A stretch of DNA of 19,241 bases from Bacteriovorax stolpii. GTDB lineage: Bacteria > Bdellovibrionota > Bacteriovoracia > Bacteriovoracales > Bacteriovoracaceae. Made by a program: the position numbers and the translations under genes. Shown in pieces: positions 1 through 6,031 of this stretch. The stretch lies in the NCBI GenBank assembly GCA_945890905.1, contig CAMDDI010000026.1, positions 1 to 19,241 on the forward strand. The letters are read 5' to 3'. The notes beneath the pieces are model-generated. The model saw nothing but the letters and a program-made list of their open reading frames with translations. It was not told the origin of the DNA and did no database searches. The first letter of the stretch is position 1, and each line of letters opens with the position of its first letter.

Positions 1-321
1 TGCTAATTCTAGAAATCCATCATCGTTTAAATCTTCAAGAAATTTGTTTTCAACGATTGGGATAAAATGAACTTGATGCCAGAGTTCATCGTATTCATTT
101 ACAAAAGTCTTATCCCACAAGACCTTGCCGTGATTTCGTGTGAAAATTCGGATTTTACTAAGGGTCTCGTCACTGGGTGAATGATAGGAGATTAAGACTT
201 CATACCCGTTCGAAATTTTTAAAGATCTTTTGTTCTGTAGGGCTTCAACATAAGGATCAGGGTCTGTCGCGAAGGTGTTCATCGAGAGAAGTACTGTAAA
301 GATTAAGAACTTTGTGGGCAT
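1..321 (-). CDS. Secreted protein, C-terminus beyond window, FG-GAP/VCBS-like end
   Basis: The reading frame is open for 107 codons from the ATG at 321 to the left edge, so only the N-terminal part is visible. Residues 1-18 (MPTKFLIFTVLLSMNTFA) form a signal peptide with probable cleavage after FA, placing the protein in the periplasm or outside the cell. The visible mature part is polar and probably beta-rich. It ends in EDLNDDGFLELA, which resembles the D-x-N/D-x-D-G-x-x-E-L calcium loop of FG-GAP/VCBS repeats; if so, a beta-propeller or similar repeat domain would follow outside the window. Only a weak GGA lies before the ATG. The gene to its right is on the same strand but is separated from it by a stem-loop, so this gene probably has its own promoter. 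Function unknown; the FG-GAP reading is an inference from one motif. Confidence 0.75.
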   Translation of the reverse strand, partial: MPTKFLIFTVLLSMNTFATDPDPYVEALQNKRSLKISNGYEVLISYHSPSDETLSKIRIFTRNHGKVLWDKTFVNEYDELWHQVHFIPIVENKFLEDLNDDGFLELA

Positions 322-387
322 GTTCCAGAACTTTCAGGTCAGGGGTTGGAATTTGAAACAAAGTATCTTGTTTGAGAGGAAATTGAA

Positions 388-419
388 CGCGAGCTTCAAG
401 GAAGTACTTGAAACTCGCG
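388..419 (-). terminator. Stem-loop terminator after the 150-aa secreted protein gene
   Basis: Arms CGCGAG-c-TTCAAG and CTTGAA-a-CTCGCG flank a 6-nt loop. The arms are 13 nt with one mismatch. The hairpin begins 12 bp past the stop codon at 432 on the minus strand. The following tail is only moderately T-rich (TTCAATTTCC), so it is a likely rather than canonical intrinsic terminator. Confidence 0.6.
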
Positions 420-431
420 CAAGGATAATTT

Positions 432-884
432 CTATTCCGGTTTTTTAGCTAAAGCTTTTACAGTTTCATCTACCGCGTAGGTATATTCTAGTAATTCCCC
501 CATGAACGACTGGCCGACCTTATAACAGACCCCTGAAAGTTTTGTATTACTAATTTTTCTGCACTCATCTTCCCAGATATCCATGGTGTTTACGAGTGGA
601 AAATAGCCATAGAAAGGATCAGTTGGAGTGCAATTCTGATAAACCTGGTCTCGAATTTTTTGCTGAATGGCTGGAACATCAATTTTCTTCTCAATTTGAG
701 ATCTCGATTTTTGATCATCTTCAAGCTCTTTTCTAAAGTGCTCAGCAAAGAACATGTTTTTTGCTTTGTTACATTTTACTTCTGCGACTACATTTCTAAT
801 TTGTGGATTGGCCACAATATCGACTTGAGCAAAAACTTGAGTCGTGGTCAGAAGCATGGTCGATAGAATAAACTTTTTCATCAT
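432..884 (-). CDS. Small secreted protein of unknown function (150 aa)
   Basis: I do not recognise this family. I chose the start at 884 (MMKKFILSTMLLTTTQVFA) over an upstream ATG at 926 because GGAGG at 890-894 lies 5 nt before it and because the extra 14 residues would spoil the signal peptide. The next ATG at 881 is equally usable. Residues 1-19 are a typical signal peptide with probable cleavage at VFA-Q. The mature protein (about 130 aa) is charged, mostly helical by composition, and has four cysteines (in EVKCNK, QNCTP, DECRK and GVCYK), which suggests two disulfides in the periplasm. It appears monocistronic, with a stem-loop after the stop. The product is secreted with good confidence; its role is unknown. 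Confidence 0.8.
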   Translation of the reverse strand: MMKKFILSTMLLTTTQVFAQVDIVANPQIRNVVAEVKCNKAKNMFFAEHFRKELEDDQKSRSQIEKKIDVPAIQQKIRDQVYQNCTPTDPFYGYFPLVNTMDIWEDECRKISNTKLSGVCYKVGQSFMGELLEYTYAVDETVKALAKKPE

Positions 885-997
885 TATTTCCTCCGAATTA
901 AAAGTGTCACACCTCGTATCGGGCAACCGAGTGAAACACTTTAGTACTCATATATGATTTGGAATAATCGCAGCTTACAGCTGATCTACTAAGATTC

Positions 998-1105
998 CTC
1001 CTGAATAAGAGAATCTCGTAAATTTCAGCGAATCCGACAAAAAGCGGGGAAGATTTTCCTTTAAAAGAGAGACCGAAGGTCATCTCATAAGAGGGGCGGG
1101 ATTTA
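998..1105 (-). pseudogene. Relic of an endonuclease I-like gene (short copy)
   Basis: On the minus strand this stretch reads TFGLSFKGKSSP followed by LFVGFAEIYEILLFRR with no stop. It is closely similar to the segment at 5494-5607: by hand alignment about 12 mismatches in 86 bases around the shared core. In that second copy the segment runs straight into RATRLEWEHVVP, the hallmark of endonuclease I (EndA/Dns, PF04231). In intact family members the equivalent position carries a TFYCGC-type segment before the R-A-x-R-x-E-W-E-H-V-V-P motif. Here the homology stops right at the 1000 side, and neither the catalytic motif nor a gene start is present, so this is a fragment. The endonuclease identity of this copy rests on the second copy and is an inference. 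Confidence 0.5.
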
Positions 1106-1106
1106 A

Positions 1107-1492
1107 TTGTTTCTGATGTATGGTGATGTAGGGCCAATTCGGGCTATGCGTTCTCGTGACTTTAATGCTGAAGATCTAAAGAGAGTTGCCAAAGCATCTG
1201 AGAAACTTTCAACACTCCCAATTATCATTGATGACTACTCTTCAACTTCTCTGGCAAGAATTCGCTCTCAGTGCCTTCGCTACAAGATTTAAGATCATCT
1301 GGTGACATTGAACAAGATGCCGACATGGTTTGGTTCATTTATCGCGATGAAGTTTATAATTCGGATACCAAAGATAGATCAGAAGCAGAGATTATCATCG
1401 CGAAGAATCGAGGCGGAGAAACAGGAGTGGCAAAATTGGCGTGGAGAGGGGAGTTTACGAAGTTTTCACCCAAAGCTGAGGATGTTTTCTAA
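1107..1492 (+). pseudogene. Internally deleted, frameshifted dnaB-like replicative helicase relic
   Basis: Two frames together match parts of the RecA-type helicase domain of DnaB. The first (recognisable from about 1140 to the TAA at 1290) reads MRSRDFNAEDLKRVAK, then LPIIIDD and RIRSQCLRYK, matching the region just after Walker A where DnaB has a small helical stretch and IDD. The second (about 1271-1492) reads SLQDLRSSGDIEQDADMV, WFIYRDEVYN and AEIIIAKNRGGETG, matching the conserved C-terminus (SDLRESGSIEQDAD, FIYRDEVY, EIIIAKQRNGPTG). From family knowledge, roughly 75-85 residues carrying Walker B and the H4 region are missing between them, and the frames do not join. Everything before the first match, including the N-terminal domain and Walker A, is also absent. 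It cannot encode a working helicase. The intact dnaB is presumably elsewhere; this may be a decayed duplicate or phage-type copy. Confidence 0.85.
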
Positions 1493-1569
1493 GATTGCGA
1501 TCGTTTGCGAACTAGATTTAAAATGTTTATGATTCATTGAACAGAAGTAATTTATACGAAGAGATCCCC

Positions 1570-1659
1570 ATGGCCGCCAAGAAAGCAACTATGAAACCTG
1601 CCGTAGAAGTGTCTGCTCCTGTAGCGACTCCAGAAGTTAAGCCGAAATTTGCGCCTTAA
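1570..1659 (+). CDS. Possible 29-aa Lys/Ala/Pro-rich peptide
   Basis: The ATG at 1570 opens MAAKKATMKPAVEVSA, continues PVATPEVKPKFAP and stops at TAA, 3 nt before a strong hairpin. The composition (Ala, Pro, Lys, Val) resembles the basic low-complexity tails of histone-like DNA-binding proteins, but 29 residues is too short to assign. The ribosome site is poor (AGAG upstream), which argues against it. The immediately following terminator argues that some transcript does end here. It could also be the displaced 3' end of a larger gene, which would fit the nearby relics. Confidence 0.35.
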   Translation: MAAKKATMKPAVEVSAPVATPEVKPKFAP

Positions 1660-1662
1660 AAC

Positions 1663-1689
1663 GCAAAATCCGGGATTCCCGGGTTTTGC
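1663..1689. terminator. Strong, probably bidirectional stem-loop terminator
   Basis: A 12-bp stem, GCAAAATCCGGG with CCCGGGTTTTGC (one G-T wobble), closes on a 3-nt loop ATT. A-runs on one arm and T-runs on the other give a T-tract in both directions. It would end the small plus-strand ORF at 1570-1659, and also minus-strand reading from the gene at 1756-2097, 67 bp away. Confidence 0.75.
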
Positions 1690-1755
1690 TATGAAGTCTT
1701 AGGTCTTGAGATCAATTCTTGGATCGAAGACTAGAGCTTTAGACTGAGGATCGTA

Positions 1756-2097
1756 TTACCGCCTAGAAGCTCCACTAGGTATTCTATTACTTCTCGCTTT
1801 ATTCATTTCATCTTCTTTTAGAATAGCCCCTCTAAGCTGGTCATTCATAGAAGCGTCTTTCCTAAACATGCCTGTAGGACACTCTAAAACCATTCCGTCA
1901 GGGCTTGGAACACATACAACTGAGACATTATCTACGTTGGGTCGTCTTACGATTGAGGTTAGAATTTCTCCATCCCTTTCAATGTGTTCAATTTGTGGCG
2001 CGAGAAGTGGAGATACAGTAACAGCACAATCAGAGGATGGTGATTGAGCAAAAGAATTAGTGCCAATAAAAAGCAAGAATACGGAAAGATAACGCAT
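1756..2097 (-). CDS. Small secreted protein of unknown function (113 aa)
   Basis: Not a family I recognise. Residues 1-18 (MRYLSVFLLFIGTNSFAQ) are a clear signal peptide with probable cleavage at SFA-Q. The mature protein has three cysteines (DCAV, VVCVP, LECPTG) and a charged C-terminal third (residues about 85-113) rich in Lys, Glu, Arg and Asn that may be a helix or flexible tail. The start is supported by AAGGGA about 6 nt upstream of the ATG. Its left end faces the hairpin at 1663-1689. It lies in a run of minus-strand single genes for secreted proteins, but the 180-bp gap to the next one suggests separate transcription. Probably periplasmic; role unknown. Confidence 0.7.
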   Translation of the reverse strand: MRYLSVFLLFIGTNSFAQSPSSDCAVTVSPLLAPQIEHIERDGEILTSIVRRPNVDNVSVVCVPSPDGMVLECPTGMFRKDASMNDQLRGAILKEDEMNKARSNRIPSGASRR

Positions 2098-2242
2098 ATA
2101 AGTCCCTTGAAAAAAAACTTATAATCTTATCGGACATATTTTTACAAACTTGAGTTGTTTGATCTTAAGGTAGAAAACTATCAATTTAAGGTAATGGTTT
2201 AAATGCGCCAATTGGATTGGTTGCATTGGCATAATTATGCAA

Positions 2243-2265
2243 GAGGGCCATATTCTCTGGCCCTC
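2243..2265 (-). terminator. Stem-loop after the 176-aa secreted protein gene
   Basis: A perfect 8-bp stem GAGGGCCA/TGGCCCTC with a 7-nt loop lies 15 bp past the stop at 2280 on the minus strand. There is no clear T-run after it, so termination is inferred from its strength and position. Confidence 0.5.
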
Positions 2266-2279
2266 GAATGGACTTGAAC

Positions 2280-2810
2280 TTATCTTTTTGCGTTGCCGTT
2301 AAAGAAAATTCCACATGAAAAATATTGAATCGGGCCATCGTTGACCGAACCGCTAGTTGAAATGAGTCCATAGAAAGTATGAAGTGAGCTAATTTCCGTT
2401 GTGCTCATAATCTGCACAAACTCTTTTAAAGTGATCTTTACCTCAGGCTTAATGGGCACAATACTCTGAATGGCCTGTTTGACGCCAGGGAAGAGCTCCT
2501 TAAGAGAAAAACTGGAGAAGTTCACCTTAAAATCAGACCCGTCACTGAACTTACCTTTGAGGTCAATAGATTCGCTATTGTTCCAATTGAGAACACTAAT
2601 TTTAAGATTAGTCGTTTCATTAATTCTTGGTAAGAGATACTCCATCACAGTAGAAGTAAGGTTAGGATCAAAATCATAACGAGCAATATCTGGTAGCGAT
2701 TGCTCAAGCATAACAGCTTCAGAGTTTTCATATTTGCCCTCGCATTTCACCATTGATTGGGCAAAAGCGCTGAAGGAAAGAAGAAATGCAAGTGTTCCAA
2801 TGAATTTCAT
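2280..2810 (-). CDS. Secreted protein of unknown function (176 aa)
   Basis: I do not recognise the family. Residues 1-18 (MKFIGTLAFLLSFSAFAQ) are a signal peptide with cleavage at AFA-Q. GGAGG lies 7 nt before the ATG, a strong ribosome site that fixes the start. The mature domain has one cysteine near its start (VKCEGKYEN) and one near its end (YFSCGIFF), a likely disulfide tying the termini together, which is common in small periplasmic beta-sandwich proteins. The middle (about 60-130) alternates polar and hydrophobic residues, consistent with beta strands. It ends in a stem-loop and seems monocistronic. An overlapping ORF in another frame (2186-2371) has no ribosome site and was not taken as a gene. 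Confidence 0.75.
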   Translation of the reverse strand: MKFIGTLAFLLSFSAFAQSMVKCEGKYENSEAVMLEQSLPDIARYDFDPNLTSTVMEYLLPRINETTNLKISVLNWNNSESIDLKGKFSDGSDFKVNFSSFSLKELFPGVKQAIQSIVPIKPEVKITLKEFVQIMSTTEISSLHTFYGLISTSGSVNDGPIQYFSCGIFFNGNAKR

Positions 2811-2881
2811 GAGAAGTCCTCCAGGGATTAAATTTCAGTTTTAAGATATGTAGCAATTTATTTATAGATGGACAAGAATCG

Positions 2882-2916
2882 TAAGCGGTTGAACTTCAAT
2901 CAAGTTCAACCGCTTA
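2882..2916 (-). terminator. Perfect 15-bp stem-loop
   Basis: TAAGCGGTTGAACTT pairs perfectly with AAGTTCAACCGCTTA across a 5-nt loop (caatc). The nearest upstream reading is the small minus-strand ORF pair ending at 3037, so it most likely ends that transcript. It lacks a long T-tract (following minus-strand bases are CGATTCTTG) and may also act as an mRNA 3' stabiliser. It sits about 70 bp upstream of the start of the 2280-2810 gene. Confidence 0.55.
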
Positions 2917-3036
2917 AGATGATTTGATATTAGGGCAGTAAACATTTCACAGTTGTTAAATAGGTATATTCTTTTCGTTCATTAGAACTCTCCCAGTTCG
3001 AAGCATGGAAACTTAGAGTCTTAAAGAAAAAATAAA

Positions 3037-3201
3037 TCAAACCTCATGTTGTTTTCCCATAATATACAATAAAGATGTTACGACGATTATGTAGGCAATT
3101 ACTGAAGCAACGGCCCAATCATAAAAACCAAATAAACTAACGAAAAATATTAATACGGATAAAATATTAATGATTAACAAAATATTGAGTTTTTGCTTCA
3201 T
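3037..3201 (-). CDS. Small two-helix membrane protein (54 aa)
   Basis: The minus-strand ATG at 3201 opens a 54-codon frame: MKQKLNILLIINILSVLIFF, a short FGFYDW turn, a second hydrophobic stretch about VASVIAYIIVVTSLLYIM, and a polar GKQHEV end. Two membrane helices of about 18-20 residues, separated by an aromatic/Asp turn, with a positive N-terminus, look like a real inner-membrane protein rather than chance. The ribosome site is weak (GAGTG about 6 nt before the ATG). The upstream ORF (52 aa) stops 14 bp before this start, so translation may be coupled. A perfect stem-loop follows about 120 bp downstream. Function cannot be told from sequence; small hydrophobic proteins of this kind are often subunits or regulators of membrane complexes, or membrane toxins. 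Confidence 0.5.
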   Translation of the reverse strand: MKQKLNILLIINILSVLIFFVSLFGFYDWAVASVIAYIIVVTSLLYIMGKQHEV

Positions 3202-3215
3202 GATTTTCACTCATG

Positions 3216-3374
3216 TCAGACAAATAGGTTTTGAGAATAAAGAAGCGGTAGAGGATTTCTGCGGAAATTGATCGGGCCTTCGGGGTGTTGATATAAAGCA
3301 ACGAGGACCAGGCCAAACTCAGATATGTCGTATTTAAGATACTCAACTTCACGCCCTTTGGGAGCTACACTCAT
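3216..3374 (-). CDS. Possible small protein (52 aa) or gene remnant upstream of the membrane protein
   Basis: The minus-strand ATG at 3374 reads MSVAPKGREVEYLKYDISEF and continues GLVLVALYQHPEGPINFRRN to a TGA at 3216. The amino-acid make-up looks coding. The frame stays open upstream for another 16 codons (KVRIFENVSGFAEVGPE) to a stop without a start codon, so it could also be the 3' part of a broken longer gene. AGAGG lies about 10 nt before the ATG. It is followed after 14 bp by the 54-aa membrane protein, suggesting a two-gene unit. No signal peptide or membrane segment. No family recognised. Confidence 0.35.
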   Translation of the reverse strand: MSVAPKGREVEYLKYDISEFGLVLVALYQHPEGPINFRRNPLPLLYSQNLFV

Positions 3375-3515
3375 CTCTGGGCCCACCTCTGCAAACCCGG
3401 ATACATTTTCGAAGATTCTAACCTTTCATGATCAATCAACTTTGACTCATGTTCCAAAATAAATGACTTATATCGAATATACTTTTTTGGCTGTCGGAGG
3501 ATGATATGGCACCTT

Positions 3516-5141
3516 TTAGCGGGTGCTTAGGATTTTTGAAATTTCGAGGAATTGGTCGCGGCTTTTGAACATGATATCGTTCAGGGTCGTGGGGATCACC
3601 ACGTCTGACTTCACGCCTACGTTCTCTATCAGGTCACCATTTATTCGATAGGCCTGTCTCCACGAGAAGGACATTTCCTGATTGTGAGGTAGTTCCTTGA
3701 AGGGACCTACATTTTCAGCCTTCAGTTTATCATAGATGGTTCTATGAGTCTGATAGTTCGCCCCGCCGGCGCCGGTGGTGGTGTCTTCACCCACGATGAG
3801 GGCATAACCGTGATCCTGCATTTGCGCCGAGAACATGTCGCAGGTGGAGTAGCAGTTGGCATTGGTAAAAATTGCGACCGGTTTAAAATAGGCGGGCTTC
3901 GCCATATTCATTTGCCCTTCTGGTGTGAGGACCAAAGGAACCGAGAGTTTTTCCTGACGCTCGAGGGCCTGGTAATAGGATTCACTCATATTACTATTTA
4001 TAAAAAAATTGCTAATCAAAAAAAGATTCGAGGGATTCACGTTGAAGCTAAATTTCATTCTGAGATTATTCTCTGCTGGCCCAAAGAGCTGCAGCATCAT
4101 CTCCCCAAAAGGGATCCAGCCACCCGGATTGTTTCTCATGTCGATGATGAGGCCAGTGGTACCTGCGAACTCGTTTCTCATCAACTTCTCAATTAACAAA
4201 ATTGTTTTAGGATAGTAGAGTTTCTCCGGTATGAAGTTCGTAAGTTTAAGAATGGCAAATTTTCCATAATTATTCTCAAGCATTCTCCAGGTTACGATCG
4301 GCTCTTCAGTCGTATTCTCCTCCCCCTCTCTCTGGTAGAGTTTATTAAACTCGTCCTGAAACTTGGAGCGGCCTAAAATTTTCTCAGGATAGTTTTTTAA
4401 ACATGACAAGCGCCCGCGGTTGACCCAGGGAACAATGGTCTTGATACGAGTTCCATTCTGCTTTTTAAATTCGAGCGCCACTTCATTATTTTCTGGCATC
4501 AAACTTATCGTTTGAATTTTATAACTCAAATCTTCCAGAAAAAATCTTCTTGTTGCATCCGAATTCGCTCCATTATTGAGCGGTGCCATTTCTTTATAAA
4601 GTTGATCCAGCGACTTCCCGTCATAAGAAACGAGCTCATCCCCAATTGCAATATTTAGCTTATTCGGCAAAAGTGCCAGGAACTCAGGATTATCGATCAG
4701 CGCCGAAACCACAAATTTCGAAGTCTGGCCTTTCTCAATTTCATTCACCGAAAAGGGCAACATATTTCGGTAACAACCGTAGGGACGAGGCAACTCATAG
4801 ACCGTATGCAGGTCTCGTTGAGAGTTAAAAATCTTAATCATCTTGTCATGAAAGTCATAATCACTCATGCCCTCAGCAACTTTCTCCAAAGCGTCCAGTT
4901 TAGGAAGAGGATCAATCTGTTTGCCAAACGAATTAAGCTTCATATCCCGATGAACATACAAGTCACCCATCACCAGGCGCGCTTGTTCTATGATCAATTT
5001 CTTTTGAGCGACATCATAGGTCGGAAGCTTCAAAGTCGTGCGCCGGTCTTTTAGCAACTTAAAATTGAACTCATCATCCGCTCTCAAAGTGAGAGAACTG
5101 AAGAGGGGTGCTATCAGGAGGGCGAGGAGGAGTTTTGACAT
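3516..5141 (-). CDS. Secreted S41 (tail-specific/C-terminal-processing) family peptidase, 541 aa
   Basis: A probable serine endopeptidase acting in the periplasm or outside the cell. Residues 1-21 (MSKLLLALLIAPLFSSLTLRA) are a signal peptide. A PDZ-like stretch with IGDELVSYDGKSL lies near 165-180. The S41 core starts near 290: GLIIDMRNNPGG (336-341 is RNNPGG), then PVAIFTNANCYSTCD near 422-436, where Ser432 lies in the position of the nucleophile (usual pattern T-x-x-x-S-A), then IVGEDTTTGAGG. The two cysteines flanking Ser432 are unusual and may form a local disulfide. The length exceeds that of classical CtpA (about 400 aa), mainly from the N-terminal region, which I do not recognise. It appears monocistronic. 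No convincing ribosome site precedes the ATG at 5141, and a G-run array sits just upstream. S41 membership is strong; the substrate is unknown. Confidence 0.85.
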   Translation of the reverse strand: MSKLLLALLIAPLFSSLTLRADDEFNFKLLKDRRTTLKLPTYDVAQKKLIIEQARLVMGDLYVHRDMKLNSFGKQIDPLPKLDALEKVAEGMSDYDFHDKMIKIFNSQRDLHTVYELPRPYGCYRNMLPFSVNEIEKGQTSKFVVSALIDNPEFLALLPNKLNIAIGDELVSYDGKSLDQLYKEMAPLNNGANSDATRRFFLEDLSYKIQTISLMPENNEVALEFKKQNGTRIKTIVPWVNRGRLSCLKNYPEKILGRSKFQDEFNKLYQREGEENTTEEPIVTWRMLENNYGKFAILKLTNFIPEKLYYPKTILLIEKLMRNEFAGTTGLIIDMRNNPGGWIPFGEMMLQLFGPAENNLRMKFSFNVNPSNLFLISNFFINSNMSESYYQALERQEKLSVPLVLTPEGQMNMAKPAYFKPVAIFTNANCYSTCDMFSAQMQDHGYALIVGEDTTTGAGGANYQTHRTIYDKLKAENVGPFKELPHNQEMSFSWRQAYRINGDLIENVGVKSDVVIPTTLNDIMFKSRDQFLEISKILSTR

Positions 5142-5162
5142 TTGTTAAGGGTAGCTTAACTT

Positions 5163-5180
5163 GGGGAGGGGGAGGGAGGG
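5163..5180 (+). other. Potential G-quadruplex motif beside the S41 protease start
   Basis: GGGGAGGGGGAGGGAGGG contains four G-runs of 3-5 with single-A spacers, the textbook pattern of a stable parallel quadruplex. It lies 22 bp upstream of the S41 start, on the strand that is the template for that gene; the mRNA leader would carry the C-rich complement. Nothing comparable is seen elsewhere in this AT-leaning window. A regulatory effect is inference. Confidence 0.5.
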
Positions 5181-5289
5181 AGTTGTAATAATTACGTATG
5201 AAATAGTAAGTGACCGAAGAAAGCTTGAATCCTCAACAAGGAAGGTCGCCGGTTTTCTAAGCTCGTTATCTACAAAGTTGTGCAAGTAT

Positions 5290-5607
5290 GGGATTCTCAT
5301 TCTCCTGCACGATGGCCTTGCATTCGCCGAAGGTAGTGCCTCTTCCTATGCTGGCCATAGAGAAGTTGCTCCTGGGCCCATTTGTACATATCAGCTTTCA
5401 TTCGTGCGTAGACCTCATTGGGTTTTGCACATCTTCGTCGTTTGAACTTTTTGTTCTTCTGGTACCACATGTTCCCATTCTAAACGAGTCGCCCTCTTAA
5501 ATAAGACAATCCCGTAAATTTCAACGAATCTGACAAAAAACGGTTAAGATTTTTCTTTATAATAGAGACCGAAGGTCATTCTTTCATAGGAGGGAGGAGA
5601 TTTTATT
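5290..5607 (-). pseudogene. Frameshifted relic of an endonuclease I (EndA/Dns-type) gene
   Basis: Reading the minus strand from 5607, one frame gives TFGLYYKEKS, a stop (TAA), then IYGIVLF and KRATRLEWEHVVPEE (to about 5450). A second frame gives CAKPNEVYARMKADMYK (5431-5381). A third gives RSNFSMASIGRGTT and FGECKAIVQENENP (5373-5290). In order these match the conserved blocks of endonuclease I (PF04231): R-A-x-R-x-E-W-E-H-V-V-P with the catalytic histidine, C-R-K-x-N-x-x-Y-x-R-M-E-A-D-M-Y-N, and R-S-N-Y...FG-x-C-K. At least two frameshifts, one stop and missing N- and C-terminal ends mean no functional enzyme. An intact homologue would be a secreted, nonspecific DNase, suited to digesting prey or extracellular DNA. 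The first ~114 bp repeat the segment at 998-1105. Confidence 0.85.
5494..5607. repeat. Second copy of the ~110-bp segment at 998-1105
   Basis: Shares with 998-1105 the blocks CGTAAATTTCA, GACAAAAA and GAGACCGAAGGTCAT in the same order and orientation; hand alignment gives about 86% identity over the best 86 bases. In this copy it is continuous with the endonuclease I catalytic motif, so the repeat is best read as paralogous coding sequence rather than as a mobile element: no terminal inverted repeats or target-site duplications are visible. Confidence 0.75.
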
Positions 5608-5732
5608 TTTAAAAAATAATCCTCGTCTCTTGCAGTTTAACTTTCAAGATTTATTACAATTCTGTAACAACAATCATTTGATTTTACTTCAGTACACTTA
5701 CACTTTTTGCTTAATCTAGCTTTGTCCAGAAT

Positions 5733-5828
5733 TTGGATAAAATCGAGGACAGAAGGGACCGTCGTGAAGACCGACGAGACAACCGGGAAGATAGTAGAGA
5801 ACACCGCCGCGAAAGACGCCGTAAATAA
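5733..5828 (+). CDS. Possible 31-aa Arg/Glu/Asp-rich peptide ahead of a strong terminator
   Basis: A frame with a possible TTG start at 5733 reads MDKIEDRRDRREDRRDNRED then SREHRRERRRK and stops. The repeated R-R-D/E pattern resembles the charged tails of some RNA-binding or periplasmic proteins. There is no clear ribosome site and no ATG, so it may be a short leader peptide, the tail of a lost gene, or chance. The strong terminator 27 bp downstream shows that a plus-strand transcript probably ends here; an untranslated small RNA is an equal alternative. Confidence 0.3.
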   Translation: MDKIEDRRDRREDRRDNREDSREHRRERRRK

Positions 5829-5854
5829 AGAGAGATCTTAAGGCCAAATTATTG

Positions 5855-5890
5855 CAAGCCCCGAGACTTAAAAATCTGGGGGCTTGTTTT
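5855..5890 (+). terminator. Strong intrinsic terminator
   Basis: CAAGCCCC pairs with GGGGCTTG, extended inside by AGA/TCT across a G-G mismatch, with TTTT immediately after at 5887-5890. It is a canonical plus-strand terminator. Its transcript must start in the 5610-5830 region, since the gene upstream of that is a minus-strand relic. Confidence 0.85.
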
Positions 5891-6031
5891 GATCGCTAGA
5901 ATTCGTGCCCAACGCCATATTAGTTTGTAAAAAGAGTAAAACGATAATTCACAGTTTGTTTTACTTAAGCCTTCGATACAATTACGATGAACGTATAAAA
6001 AAATTGTCGATGCAGCTTGAGAAGACCTTCT

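Noticed and set aside
907..1137. 76-codon minus-strand ORF
   Set aside because: It covers the nuclease relic plus unrelated flanking sequence; there is no ribosome site, and the ends do not belong to any recognised domain.
2186..2371. 61-codon minus-strand ORF overlapping the 176-aa gene
   Set aside because: It has no ribosome site, and most of it lies in another frame of a better supported gene and across its terminator.
3167..3352. 61-codon minus-strand ORF overlapping the small ORF pair
   Set aside because: It overlaps both better-looking small ORFs in a different frame and lacks a ribosome site.
3744..4196. 150-codon plus-strand ORF
   Set aside because: It is an antisense shadow of the S41 protease gene.
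5161..5500. Plus-strand ORFs of 94 and 70 codons
   Set aside because: They are shadows of the minus-strand nuclease relic and the G-run region; their composition is not protein-like.
998..5607. Insertion element explaining the repeated segment
   Set aside because: There are no terminal inverted repeats, transposase or target-site duplication at either copy; shared coding descent fits better.
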